Shown: positions 49,824 to 58,129 of the stretch, in pieces
Numbering within the stretch: the stretch's first letter is position 1
How the letters are laid out: every line of letters starts with the position of its first letter
Assembly: GCA_903881545.1 (NCBI GenBank)
Contig: CAIRTQ010000096.1
Span: 1 to 64,000 of the forward strand
Length of the DNA: 64,000 bases
Reading direction: 5' to 3'
Source of the DNA: an uncultured Elusimicrobia bacterium
GTDB lineage: Bacteria > Elusimicrobiota > Elusimicrobia > UBA1565 > UBA9628
Notes under the pieces: generated by a model
Database searches by the model: none
The model's input: the letters and a program-made list of their open reading frames with translations, nothing else
What the model was told of the DNA's origin: nothing
Program-made: the position numbers and the translations under genes

Positions 49824-51073
49824 TCACGCTTTTGACGGAGCACTTTAATGAGCCCAAACTCCACGAGCTGGAGACCTACCGCCGTTTGGGCGGCTACGAG
49901 GGATTGAAGAAGGCTCTGGTCATGGGTCGCGAACCGCTCATGGCCGAGATGGACAAGTCCAACCTGCGCGGCCTCGGCGGCGCCGGCTTCGGCGCGGCCA
50001 TGAAATGGCGGACCGTGACTCCCGAGGCCAAGGACCCCGGCCCCCGCTACGTGGTCGTCAACTGCGACGAGTCCGAGCCCGGCTGCTTCAAGGACCGCGT
50101 GCTGGTCACGCGCAGCCCCCACCAGCTCATCGAAGGACTGCTCATCGCCGCTTATGCCATCGATGCTCGCCGCGCTTTCATCTTCATCCGCGGCGAGTAC
50201 GAAGTCCAACATGGGATCTTGCGCCAAGCCCTGGATGATGCCCGCGCCGCCGGCTTCATCGGCAAGAGCCTGTTCGATTCCGGCTTCTCCTGCGATATCG
50301 ACCTCATGCGCGGCGCCGGCGCCTACATCTCGGGCCTCGACACCGCGCTCCTGGAGACCATGGAAGGCAAGAAAGCCTGGCCCCGCCAGCCCCCGCCTTT
50401 CCCGACCGCCTCCGGCCTCATGGGCCGGCCCACCTTGGTCCACAACGTGGAGACCCTCAGCATGGTCCCCCACATCGTGCTCCAAGGCGGGGTCTGGTTC
50501 GCCCGGCTGGGCACCGCTAAGTCCGGCGGCACCGTGCTCTTCAGCGTCAGCGGCCATGTGGAGCGCCCCGGCGTCTACGAATTCCCCATGGGCGCGCCGC
50601 TCAAGGACATCATCGCCGCGGCCGGCGGGGTCAAGGCCGGCAAGAAGCTCAAGGCCGTCATACCGGGAGGCGTCTCAACGCCGGTGCTGACCGCCGAGGA
50701 GCTCGACACCCCCATGGATTTCGAGGGCCCCCGCGCCAAGGGCTCCTTCCTGGGCGCGGGCGGCGTCATCGTGCTCGACGAAAGCGCGGACATGGTCATG
50801 GTCGCGCACAACATCGAGCGCTTCCTCGCGCATGAATCCTGCGGCCAGTGCACGCCCTGCCGCCAGGGCAGTTTCTGGCACGAGCGCATCCTGGAGCGGG
50901 GCCTCAACGGCGGCGGCACGGCCGAGGACATTGCGACCTTGGAGCGCGCGGGCGAGAACATCACGGGCAAGGTCATCTGCGCCTTGGGCGACACCGTGGG
51001 CGTGGTCACGCGGGCGCTCATGAAGAAGTTTCCCCAGGATTTCAAGGACAGGTTCCCGCAACGCCATGGATAA
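49820..51073 (+). CDS. nuoF: NADH-quinone oxidoreductase subunit F
   Basis: The 51-kDa NADH- and FMN-binding subunit (417 aa) with cluster N3. Seen: GRGGAGF-like RGLGGAGFGAAMKW, NCDESEPGCFKDR, the FMN region RGAGAYISGLDTALLETMEG, and SCGQCTPCRQG plus a later Cys for N3. The usual YICGEETAL reads YISGLDTAL, so a normally conserved Glu near NADH is changed. The first four codons (MITL) come from the inserted DNA; from LTEHF onward it is normal. Confidence 0.95.
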   Translation: MITLLTEHFNEPKLHELETYRRLGGYEGLKKALVMGREPLMAEMDKSNLRGLGGAGFGAAMKWRTVTPEAKDPGPRYVVVNCDESEPGCFKDRVLVTRSPHQLIEGLLIAAYAIDARRAFIFIRGEYEVQHGILRQALDDARAAGFIGKSLFDSGFSCDIDLMRGAGAYISGLDTALLETMEGKKAWPRQPPPFPTASGLMGRPTLVHNVETLSMVPHIVLQGGVWFARLGTAKSGGTVLFSVSGHVERPGVYEFPMGAPLKDIIAAAGGVKAGKKLKAVIPGGVSTPVLTAEELDTPMDFEGPRAKGSFLGAGGVIVLDESADMVMVAHNIERFLAHESCGQCTPCRQGSFWHERILERGLNGGGTAEDIATLERAGENITGKVICALGDTVGVVTRALMKKFPQDFKDRFPQRHG

Positions 51074-52553
51074 GACCTTGAGATTCACCTTGGACGGCCG
51101 GCCCATCGAGGCCCGGCTGGGCGAGACCGTCCTTGAAGCCGCCACGCGCGCGGGCGTCATGATCCCGCACTATTGCTGGCACCAGGCCCTGGGCAATCCC
51201 GGCAACTGCCGCATGTGCATCGTGGAAGTCGAAGGCGCGGCCAAGCCGCAGGTCTCCTGCCGCTTGCCTGCCCGGGAAGGGCTCGTGGTCCGGTCTATCT
51301 CTCCCGCGGCCCGGCGGGCGCAGTGCTCGGCGCTGGAATTTCACCTGGTGGACCACCCCTTGGACTGTCCGGTCTGCGACCAGTCCGGCGAGTGCGGCCT
51401 GCAGGACTACTACATGGACATCGGCCGCTACAAGAGCGCCATGCGCGAGGATAAAGCCCACGCCGGCAAGCGCCTGGCGCTGGGCCCGCACATCATGCTC
51501 GACCAGGAGCGCTGCATCATGTGCACGCGCTGCACCCGCTTCGTAGGCCAGGTGTCCAAGTCCCACGAGCTGGGCATCTTCGGACGCGGCCACCGCCAGG
51601 CGGTGGACCTGGTCCCCGGGCGGGCCCTGGACAACCCCTATTCCGGAAACCTGGCGGACATCTGCCCGGTCGGCGCCTTGACCGACCGCGATTTCCGCTT
51701 CCAGGTCAGGGTCTGGTATCTCGATTCGACCGAATCCATCTGCCCCGGCTGCAGCCGCGGCTGCAACATCTTCGTCCATACCAGCACGCGGCGGCCCTGG
51801 CAGAACCAGGGCCGGCGGCTGGCCCGGCTCAAGCCGCGCTTTTCGCCCGAGGTCAACGGCCACTGGATCTGCGACGAGGGGCGCTACGGCTTTCTGGATT
51901 TCGACTCCAAGCGCCTGGGCAGGGTCATGCGGCTCAAGCCCGTCTCCGAGGAATTGTCCTGGGACCGCGCCGCGCAAGAGGTCGCGGCGGCCCTGCGCCG
52001 CAAGCCCGTTGAAGGCCTGGCCGTGGCCGCCTCGGGAGCGCTCTCCAACGAGGATTGGCTGGCGTTCAAGGAGCTGTTCGTGGATACCCTCCAGGCGCGG
52101 AGATTCCTCTTCGCTCCCGAGCCCGACCAGGCCGGGACCGAGGACCAGCTTCTGCGGCGCCGGGAGAAGACACCCAACCTCGAAGGCGGCAAGGCGCTCG
52201 GCTTCGGTACGAAAATCGAGTCCCTAGGTTGGGACTCATTGGCCGGGGACATTGAAGCCGGAAAGGTCTGGGGACTCTATGTCATCGACCGCGACCCGGC
52301 CCAGGCCTGGGGAGGCAGAAGCCGCGAGCTTTTGGAGCGGTTGGACCTGCTCATCTATCAGGGCCCGCGCCAATGCCTCGCGGGCGAGCTGGCTCATTAC
52401 CGCTTGCCGGCCACGGCCTGGCTCGAGGAAGAGGGCCATTTCACTAATTTCCAAGGCAACGTCCAAGGCTATCAGAGGGCCTTGCAGCCCTTGGGCGCGG
52501 CCAAGCCGGACTGGGCCATCTTCGCGGACCTGGAGCGGAGGCTTAAGCCATGA
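51066..52553 (+). CDS. nuoG: NADH-quinone oxidoreductase subunit G (short form)
   Basis: A 495-residue 75-kDa-type subunit. The iron-sulfur part is complete: the N-terminal 2Fe-2S (NPGNCRMC), HPLDCPVCDQSGECGLQD, CIMCTRCTRFV and CPGCSRGCN. The molybdopterin-oxidoreductase-like C-terminus is reduced to about 230 residues, where many NuoG proteins have 400 or more. It overlaps nuoF by eight bases. Confidence 0.94.
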   Translation: MDKTLRFTLDGRPIEARLGETVLEAATRAGVMIPHYCWHQALGNPGNCRMCIVEVEGAAKPQVSCRLPAREGLVVRSISPAARRAQCSALEFHLVDHPLDCPVCDQSGECGLQDYYMDIGRYKSAMREDKAHAGKRLALGPHIMLDQERCIMCTRCTRFVGQVSKSHELGIFGRGHRQAVDLVPGRALDNPYSGNLADICPVGALTDRDFRFQVRVWYLDSTESICPGCSRGCNIFVHTSTRRPWQNQGRRLARLKPRFSPEVNGHWICDEGRYGFLDFDSKRLGRVMRLKPVSEELSWDRAAQEVAAALRRKPVEGLAVAASGALSNEDWLAFKELFVDTLQARRFLFAPEPDQAGTEDQLLRRREKTPNLEGGKALGFGTKIESLGWDSLAGDIEAGKVWGLYVIDRDPAQAWGGRSRELLERLDLLIYQGPRQCLAGELAHYRLPATAWLEEEGHFTNFQGNVQGYQRALQPLGAAKPDWAIFADLERRLKP

Positions 52554-53590
52554 TCCTTTTGGCATGGACCGCGGTCAAGGTCGGCTACGCTTTGGCCTTC
52601 GGGCTCGGGCTGGCCGGCTTTTTGGGCTGGGTCGAGCGCAAGCAGAGCGCCGTCGCGCAGGACCGCATCGGCGCCAACCGCGCACAGATATTCGGCTGGC
52701 GCCTTATCGGGCTGTTCCATCCCATCGCCGACGGCATCAAGCTTATAACCAAGGAGGACTTCGTCCCGGCCCGGGCCTTGCGGCCGTTCCACGCACTGGC
52801 GCCCGCGCTGTCCTTGGGTTGCTGCCTGTTGTGCCTGGCAGCTCTGCCCTTCGGCGGCACGGTCGAGGTTTTCGGCCGCGTCTGGTCCTTGCAGCCCTTT
52901 GAGAGCCGCGTGGGCCTGGTCTATGTGTTGGCCTTCCTGGCCTTGGGCGTGCACGGAGTGGTCATGGCCGGCTATGTCTCGGGCTCAAACTACGGCCTCC
53001 TGGGCGGCCTGCGCGGCGCGGCTCAGATGGTCGCCTACGAGGTCTGCATGGCCGCGATCTTAGCCGCGCCGATGTTCCTCTACGGGACCTTGGACTTGCA
53101 AGAGGCGGTCCTTGCCCAAGGCGGGTATTGGGGCGGCTGGCTGCCGACTTGGGGAGTCTTCCGCCAGCCCTTGGCTTTCGTCCTCTACCTAGTGGCGGGC
53201 ACCGCGGCCTCCAAGCGCATCCCCTTCGACCTGCCGGAGGGTGAGGCTGAGATCGTGGGCTACCATGTGGAATACTCAGGCATGAAGTTCGGCATGTTCA
53301 TGATCTCGGATTTCGTGGAGAACATCGTGGTCTGCGGCCTGGGAGCGACGCTGTTCCTGGGCGGCTGGGGCATCCCCTTCGTGAGCCTGGCCGGCGCTTG
53401 GGGCGGCCTGCTGATGCTCGCTTCTTTCGCCGTCAAGACCTGCGCCCTGCTGTTCTTGCTCATGCAGGTGCGCTGGACCCTGCCGCGCTTCCGCGTCGAC
53501 CAGCTTCTGGACCTGGGCTGGAAGTCGGTGCTGCCGCTGGCCCTGCTCAACTTCCTGGCCACGGTCTGGGGGGCCTGGCTATGGCGATGA
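52550..53590 (+). CDS. nuoH: NADH-quinone oxidoreductase subunit H
   Basis: A 346-residue membrane subunit linking the peripheral and membrane arms and lining the quinone channel. Conserved stretches: ERKQSAVAQDRIGANRAQ, DGIKLITKEDFVP, RIPFDLPEGEAEIVGYHVEY and SGMKFGMFMI. About eight hydrophobic segments. ATGA overlaps on both sides. Confidence 0.96.
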   Translation: MILLAWTAVKVGYALAFGLGLAGFLGWVERKQSAVAQDRIGANRAQIFGWRLIGLFHPIADGIKLITKEDFVPARALRPFHALAPALSLGCCLLCLAALPFGGTVEVFGRVWSLQPFESRVGLVYVLAFLALGVHGVVMAGYVSGSNYGLLGGLRGAAQMVAYEVCMAAILAAPMFLYGTLDLQEAVLAQGGYWGGWLPTWGVFRQPLAFVLYLVAGTAASKRIPFDLPEGEAEIVGYHVEYSGMKFGMFMISDFVENIVVCGLGATLFLGGWGIPFVSLAGAWGGLLMLASFAVKTCALLFLLMQVRWTLPRFRVDQLLDLGWKSVLPLALLNFLATVWGAWLWR

Positions 53591-54099
53591 CGGTGCGCCC
53601 CGTATCCCGGCCCCGGCGGGGCCTGCTGGAGCAAAGCTACCTCTGGGAGGTGGCCCGGGGCTTGGGCGTCACCTTCCGGCACTTCTTCATCAACCTCGCG
53701 CGTCACTGTCTGCGGCTGGCCGGCCTGCGCGCCGAGCCCGGAGCGGTGACCATCCAGTATCCCGACGAGCCGGCGGTGCTGGGCCGCCGCGCGCGCACGC
53801 GCCACCGCCTGCTGCGGCGTCCGGACGGCTCGCCGCGCTGCACCGCGTGCCTGCTCTGCGAGACCATCTGCCCGGCCAGGTGCATCCGCATCACCGCCGA
53901 GGAGAGCCCTGACCCGGCGGTCGAGAAGCGGGCCAAGACCTTCGATATCGACCTGGGCATGTGCGTCTTCTGCGGGCACTGCGTCGAGGCCTGCCCGGTG
54001 GACGCCATCCACATGGACGCCGACCAGGTCGAGCTTGCCGCTTATAGCCGCGGCGACATGATCTGGGACATGCCAGCCCTGATGCGGGACACGAAATGA
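53587..54099 (+). CDS. nuoI: NADH-quinone oxidoreductase subunit I
   Basis: A 170-residue subunit with two 4Fe-4S clusters (N6a/N6b): CTACLLCETICPARCI and CVFCGHCVEACPVDAI. GVTFRHFF near the N-terminus is family-typical. The ATG at 53587 gives the ATGA overlap seen at the other junctions (ATG 53581 is the alternative); the track start at 53398 is a shadow extension in nuoH. Confidence 0.94.
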   Translation: MTVRPVSRPRRGLLEQSYLWEVARGLGVTFRHFFINLARHCLRLAGLRAEPGAVTIQYPDEPAVLGRRARTRHRLLRRPDGSPRCTACLLCETICPARCIRITAEESPDPAVEKRAKTFDIDLGMCVFCGHCVEACPVDAIHMDADQVELAAYSRGDMIWDMPALMRDTK

Positions 54100-54115
54100 T
54101 ATTGGAGGCCGCCCT

Positions 54116-54997
54116 ATGAACGGATTCGCCATGAAGGCCCTGACCTTGCCCGACGTCATGGACATGGCTTTGGTTGCCGCCCTTATCTACGGACTCCTGG
54201 TCTGGTTCAAGAAGACCAAGGCCGCCTTCGTGGTGATGGGGCTCGTGGTCATCATGGCCGTCTACGCCTTGGCGCGCCTCATCGGCATGAACATGACCAC
54301 CTGGATCTTCCAGGGGTTCTTCGCCATCTTCATCATCGCGGTCGTGGTCATCTTTCAGGAGGAGCTGCGCAGCGTCTTCGAGCGCATCGCGGTTTGGAGC
54401 GTGGCCCGGCCGCGCCACGCTCCGGCCGCCCCCCAGGAGCCCGACATCCTGGCGCGCGCCCTCTCCGATCTGGCCCGGGACCGCGTCGGTGCGATCATCG
54501 TCATGCGCGGCCGCGACCCGCTGGACCGTCACATGGAAGGCGGCTGGGACCTCCACGGCGAGCTCTCCGAGGCCTTGATCGAGAGCGTCTTTGACTCCCA
54601 TTCCCCGGGCCACGACGGGGCCTTGATCATCGAGTCCGGCCGCGTCACCCAGTTCGGCGTGCACCTGCCGCTCTCCAAGGACTTCCGCAAGATCACGCAC
54701 CTGGGCCTGCGCCACACCGCGGCCTTGGGGCTCTCGGAGCGCACCGACGCGCTCATCCTTGTGGCCAGCGAGGAGCACGGGACCATCTCCGTGGGCCGGC
54801 GCGGGGTGCTCACGCGCATCGAGAACCTCCAGGACCTGCACGGCATCGTGGATGCCTTCCTGCGCGAGATCGCCCCACGCACCCGCCGGCAGACCTGGCT
54901 CGGCCTAGTGACCCATAACACGCTGGAGAAGGCCCTGGCCGCGGGCATTTCGGGCCTGCTGTGGTGGTTCTTCGTGGGCCGCCGGGTCGCGCCATGA
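54116..54997 (+). CDS. cdaA: Diadenylate cyclase CdaA
   Basis: A 293-residue membrane c-di-AMP synthase. Three N-terminal hydrophobic segments (MALVAALIYGLLVWF, AAFVVMGLVVIMAVYAL, GFFAIFIIAVVVIF) precede a DAC domain with the catalytic HDGALII and RHTAALG motifs (DGA and RHT). The C-terminus has an extra hydrophobic stretch (AGISGLLWWFFVG), unlike many CdaA proteins. It lies 16 bases after nuoI on the same strand, so it may share the nuo transcript, and it overlaps the DHH gene by ATGA. Confidence 0.93.
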   Translation: MNGFAMKALTLPDVMDMALVAALIYGLLVWFKKTKAAFVVMGLVVIMAVYALARLIGMNMTTWIFQGFFAIFIIAVVVIFQEELRSVFERIAVWSVARPRHAPAAPQEPDILARALSDLARDRVGAIIVMRGRDPLDRHMEGGWDLHGELSEALIESVFDSHSPGHDGALIIESGRVTQFGVHLPLSKDFRKITHLGLRHTAALGLSERTDALILVASEEHGTISVGRRGVLTRIENLQDLHGIVDAFLREIAPRTRRQTWLGLVTHNTLEKALAAGISGLLWWFFVGRRVAP

Positions 54998-56040
54998 GCG
55001 GGCCATTCCACGCCCGCAAGCTCCTGCGCGAGCTGGACCGGCTGGGGCGGCGCATCAGCCCGCTGCTCATCCTCACGCACGACAATCCGGATCCCGACGC
55101 CCTGGCGGCGGCCTGGGCCCTGGCCTTCCTCGCGCACGGCGTGGCCAAGGTACGCTGCCGCATCGTCTATGGCGGCGCCATCGGCCGCCAGGAGAACCGC
55201 ATCATGGCCGAGCGGCTCAAAATCCCCGCGCGGCCCCTGCGCCAGGGCGAACTTGACGCCGCGGAGCACGTGGCCTTGGTGGACACGCAGCCGCCCTTCC
55301 GCAATAACCGCTTTCCGCCCCGGCGGCGGCCGCTGCTTATCATCGACCATCACGCGCGTCATCCCGACACCACGGCGGAGCTGGCCATCATCGACGAGAA
55401 CGCGGGCGCGACCGCGACCATCCTGGCCGAGGCCCTACAGCTTTCGGGCCTGCGCGTGCCGCGGCGCCTGGCCACGGCCGTGGTCTATGGCATCGGTTCG
55501 GAGACGCAGAACCTCGGCCGAGAGGCCGGCCTGCGGGACCTGGTCGCTTATCGGGCCTTTTGGCCCCGCGCCAATGTGAAGTCGCTCTGGCGCATGTCCT
55601 ATCCCCGGCGGCAGGCGGGCTATTTTGCCGACCTGGCCCGCGCTATCCGCGGCGCCTTCGTCTGCCACGGCGTGGTGGGCACGCACCTGGGGACCGTGGA
55701 CATCCCGGAGCATGTGGCCCAAATCGCGGATTTCCTCATGACCTACGAACGGGCGCACTGGTCCATCGTGACCGGCCGCTGCCAGGGGAGCCTGCTCGTC
55801 TCCCTGCGCACCGACGACCCCGGCGCTGCCGCGGGCAGCCTCTTGAAGCGCCTGTTCTGGGGCGGCAACCGCGGCGGCGGCCACGCCATGATCGCCGGCG
55901 GCGCTATCGCGGTGGGAGCCCTTGCGTCAGAGTCCAAGTGGCGGGAGTCGGAGGACCGCCTGCTCACCGCCTTCCTGGAGAGCCAGGACTTGAAGGGCGC
56001 GGCGTTGACGCATCCGTTCTGGAACGCGCCGACGCGCTAG
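54994..56040 (+). CDS. DHH-family phosphoesterase (NrnA/GdpP-type domains)
   Basis: A 348-residue DHH/DHHA1 phosphodiesterase without membrane segments. Metal-site motifs: THDNPDPDALAAA, LIIDHHARHPDT (the DHH), and GGNRGGGHAMIAGG of the DHHA1 domain. Family members degrade nanoRNA or c-di-AMP/pApA. Coupling to the diadenylate cyclase by ATGA strongly suggests c-di-AMP or pApA as substrate. ATG 54994 is the coupled start. Confidence 0.9.
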   Translation: MSGPFHARKLLRELDRLGRRISPLLILTHDNPDPDALAAAWALAFLAHGVAKVRCRIVYGGAIGRQENRIMAERLKIPARPLRQGELDAAEHVALVDTQPPFRNNRFPPRRRPLLIIDHHARHPDTTAELAIIDENAGATATILAEALQLSGLRVPRRLATAVVYGIGSETQNLGREAGLRDLVAYRAFWPRANVKSLWRMSYPRRQAGYFADLARAIRGAFVCHGVVGTHLGTVDIPEHVAQIADFLMTYERAHWSIVTGRCQGSLLVSLRTDDPGAAAGSLLKRLFWGGNRGGGHAMIAGGAIAVGALASESKWRESEDRLLTAFLESQDLKGAALTHPFWNAPTR

Positions 56041-56050
56041 TCCGGCGGCG

Positions 56051-57034
56051 CTATGCGGCTACGGGTACGCCTTTGCGCTTTTTGATTTCCGCCACGACGA
56101 GGGGGATGAACTCGAATATGTCCGCAGCCACGGAGATGGTGGCTTGCTGCATCATGGGGCATTCCGGATCAGTGTTGATGGCCACGATGTTGGCGGCGTT
56201 AGACATGCCGGCAAGATGCTGGATCTGGCCAGAGATGCCGCAGGCGACATAGAGCTTGGGCCGCACGGTGCGCCCAGTGAGCCCGACCTGGTGGCGGTAG
56301 GGGATCCAGCCTGAGTCCACGGCGGCGCGGCTGGCGCCGACCGCGGCGCCCAAGGCATGTGCCAGGTCCCGCACGGCCTTGAAGCCGTCCGGCCCGCCCA
56401 CGCCTCGGCCGCCCGAGACGATGCGCTCGGCTCCGCCCAGGTCGATCTCCCCGGCCTCCTCGGCCGAGAAGGAGATGACCTCAGTGCGCGCCGCCGCGGG
56501 AGCGAAGGCGAGTTCCGCCGCTTCTCCGGCGCGCCCGGCTTGGCGCGCCGCGGGGGGGAAGGCCATGGCCTGCACGGTCATGACTTGAATCGGGGATTTG
56601 AACTCGACTTCCGCGGTGAGGTTGCCGCCGAAGGCGCCGCGCTTGACCATGCCGGATGGGCTGAACTCGGAGACATCGGTGGCCAGTCCGGCCTGGAGCT
56701 TGACCGCCAGGCGGCAGGCCAGGGAGCGGCCGGCCACGCTGCCGGGCAGTAGGATGCGGGCGGGGGAAAGCTGCTGCGCGGCAGCGCAGACGGCCTGGGT
56801 GTGCATCTCGTCGTTGAACTCTTTGAGCGAGGGGTGGGCGGTCCAAAGGACCCGGTCTGCCCCGCGTTCCACGAGTTCGCGGGCCTGCTCGGCCGTGCCG
56901 CCGGGCAGGACGGCGAAGAGGGGCTGCTTGGCGGCGTCGGCCAGGGCGCGGCCGGCGCCGAGGAGTTCCCAGGTGGCGGGGCTGGCTTGCCCCCGCTGGT
57001 TCAACGCGACGACGAGTATGCCTTGCGGGTTCAT
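56051..57034 (-). CDS. etfA: Electron transfer flavoprotein alpha subunit
   Basis: A 327-residue FAD-binding subunit of ETF. The C-terminal FAD domain shows GGRGVGGPDGF, ALGAAVGASRAAVDSGW, HQVGLTGRTVRPKLYVACG, SGQIQHLAGM and NTDPECPMM, all family-typical. The ETF moves electrons between acyl-CoA dehydrogenases or bifurcating partners and the quinone pool. The ATG overlaps the etfB stop; the track extends it upstream artificially. Convergent with the DHH gene. Confidence 0.95.
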   Translation of the reverse strand: MNPQGILVVALNQRGQASPATWELLGAGRALADAAKQPLFAVLPGGTAEQARELVERGADRVLWTAHPSLKEFNDEMHTQAVCAAAQQLSPARILLPGSVAGRSLACRLAVKLQAGLATDVSEFSPSGMVKRGAFGGNLTAEVEFKSPIQVMTVQAMAFPPAARQAGRAGEAAELAFAPAAARTEVISFSAEEAGEIDLGGAERIVSGGRGVGGPDGFKAVRDLAHALGAAVGASRAAVDSGWIPYRHQVGLTGRTVRPKLYVACGISGQIQHLAGMSNAANIVAINTDPECPMMQQATISVAADIFEFIPLVVAEIKKRKGVPVAA

Positions 57035-57837
57035 TAGATCAGTTTCCTTTCGATGAGGGTGTCGACGAGCTGGGCCGCGTTCTGGGCGGCCGAGCCTCCG
57101 GCGATGCGCAGGCCGGTGCCGCGCTTGGCCGGAGCGGTGTAGCGGGCGACGCGGGCGCCAGATCCCGGGGCGCCGGCGTCCTCGGGCTTGAGGCCGAGGT
57201 CGGAGGCTGTCCACTTGGTGAAGACGGCCTTCTTGGCGGCCATCTTGCCTTTCAGGGAGGGGATGCGGGGCTCGTTGATCTCCTTGACCGTGCACACCGC
57301 GGCGGGCAAGCCGACCTTGACCTTGTCGATGCCGTCTTCCATCATGCGCCAGAGGAGGGCGGCCTGCTCGTCTATGGATTCTATTTTTTTGACGGAGAGG
57401 ACGCCGGGCCAGTCGAGCCAGGCGGCGACCTGGCCGCCGACGGAGCCGGCGCCGGAGTCGTTGGTGCTCTTGCCGAAGAGGACGAGGTGGACGGGCTGGG
57501 CCGCGGCGAGCTTGCGGATGGCGGCGGCCAGGACGCGGCTGGTAGCGAGAGTGTCGCCGCCAGTGACCTCGGTGCCGGTGACGAGGACGCCGGCGTCGCA
57601 GCCGCGGGAGACGGCCTCGCGCAGGACGGTTTGGTCGGCGTCCGGGCCGAGGGCCAGGGCGGTGACGGTGGAGCCAGCGTTCTTCTCCTTGATCCGGACG
57701 GCCTCCTCGACGGCGTACTCGTCGAATGGGTTGATGGCGTAGAGGACGCCCGCGGTCTTGGGCTGGCCGGAGGGGTCGAGTTCGACGGAGAGGCTGGACG
57801 GGGTGTTTTTAACGCAGACGACTATGTTGAGCGCCAT
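57034..57837 (-). CDS. etfB: Electron transfer flavoprotein beta subunit
   Basis: A 267-residue ETF beta subunit. The start MALNIVVCVK (ATG 57837) is normal for the family; the track's extra 34 residues read through the tRNA-Tyr gene. NPFDEYAVEEAVRIKE, ALGPDADQTVLREAVSRGCD, and SGAGSVGGQVAAWLDWP are characteristic. It lies 21 bases after the tRNA-Tyr 3' end and probably shares its promoter. Confidence 0.95.
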   Translation of the reverse strand: MALNIVVCVKNTPSSLSVELDPSGQPKTAGVLYAINPFDEYAVEEAVRIKEKNAGSTVTALALGPDADQTVLREAVSRGCDAGVLVTGTEVTGGDTLATSRVLAAAIRKLAAAQPVHLVLFGKSTNDSGAGSVGGQVAAWLDWPGVLSVKKIESIDEQAALLWRMMEDGIDKVKVGLPAAVCTVKEINEPRIPSLKGKMAAKKAVFTKWTASDLGLKPEDAGAPGSGARVARYTAPAKRGTGLRIAGGSAAQNAAQLVDTLIERKLI

Positions 57838-57858
57838 GAGCCACCTCGAGTGAGAAAA

Positions 57859-57945
57859 TGGTGGTTGGGGCAGGATTCGAACCTGCGTAGGGCGTAGCCC
57901 GACGGTTTTACAGACCGTTGCTTTTGACCGCTCAGCCACCCAACC
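57859..57945 (-). tRNA. tRNA-Tyr (GTA)
   Basis: Acceptor GGTTGGG pairs with CCCAACC, discriminator A and encoded CCA; anticodon stem ACGGT/ACCGT around CTGTAAA (anticodon GTA); class II long variable arm; T-loop GTTCGAATC. Confidence 0.97.
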
Positions 57946-57966
57946 GGCAACGTATACGCGTGAAAG

Positions 57967-57995
57967 ATTCTAGCTTTTTCTATTTCGAGGCTCAA
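57967..57995 (-). promoter_or_regulatory. Candidate promoter for tRNA-Tyr (and etfBA)
   Basis: Minus strand TTGAGC (57995-57990), 17-base spacer, TAGAAT (57972-57967), about 21 bases before the tRNA. The -10 matches the one proposed for nuo. Confidence 0.6.
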
Positions 57996-58129
57996 CACTC
58001 AGAAAAAAATGTCCAGATTTTCTGTTCAGTTTGAATGCAGCCGGACTAAGCCTTTGGACGGCTCGAACCAGGGGGGCGCGATCTCTGGCAAGTCGCCGGA
58101 ATCAGCCGCCAGCTTCTGGCCTTCTTGTC

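Noticed and set aside
56051-57295. Extended etfA with 87 extra residues
   Set aside because: The extension overlaps etfB in another frame; the family N-terminus starts at MNPQGILVV.
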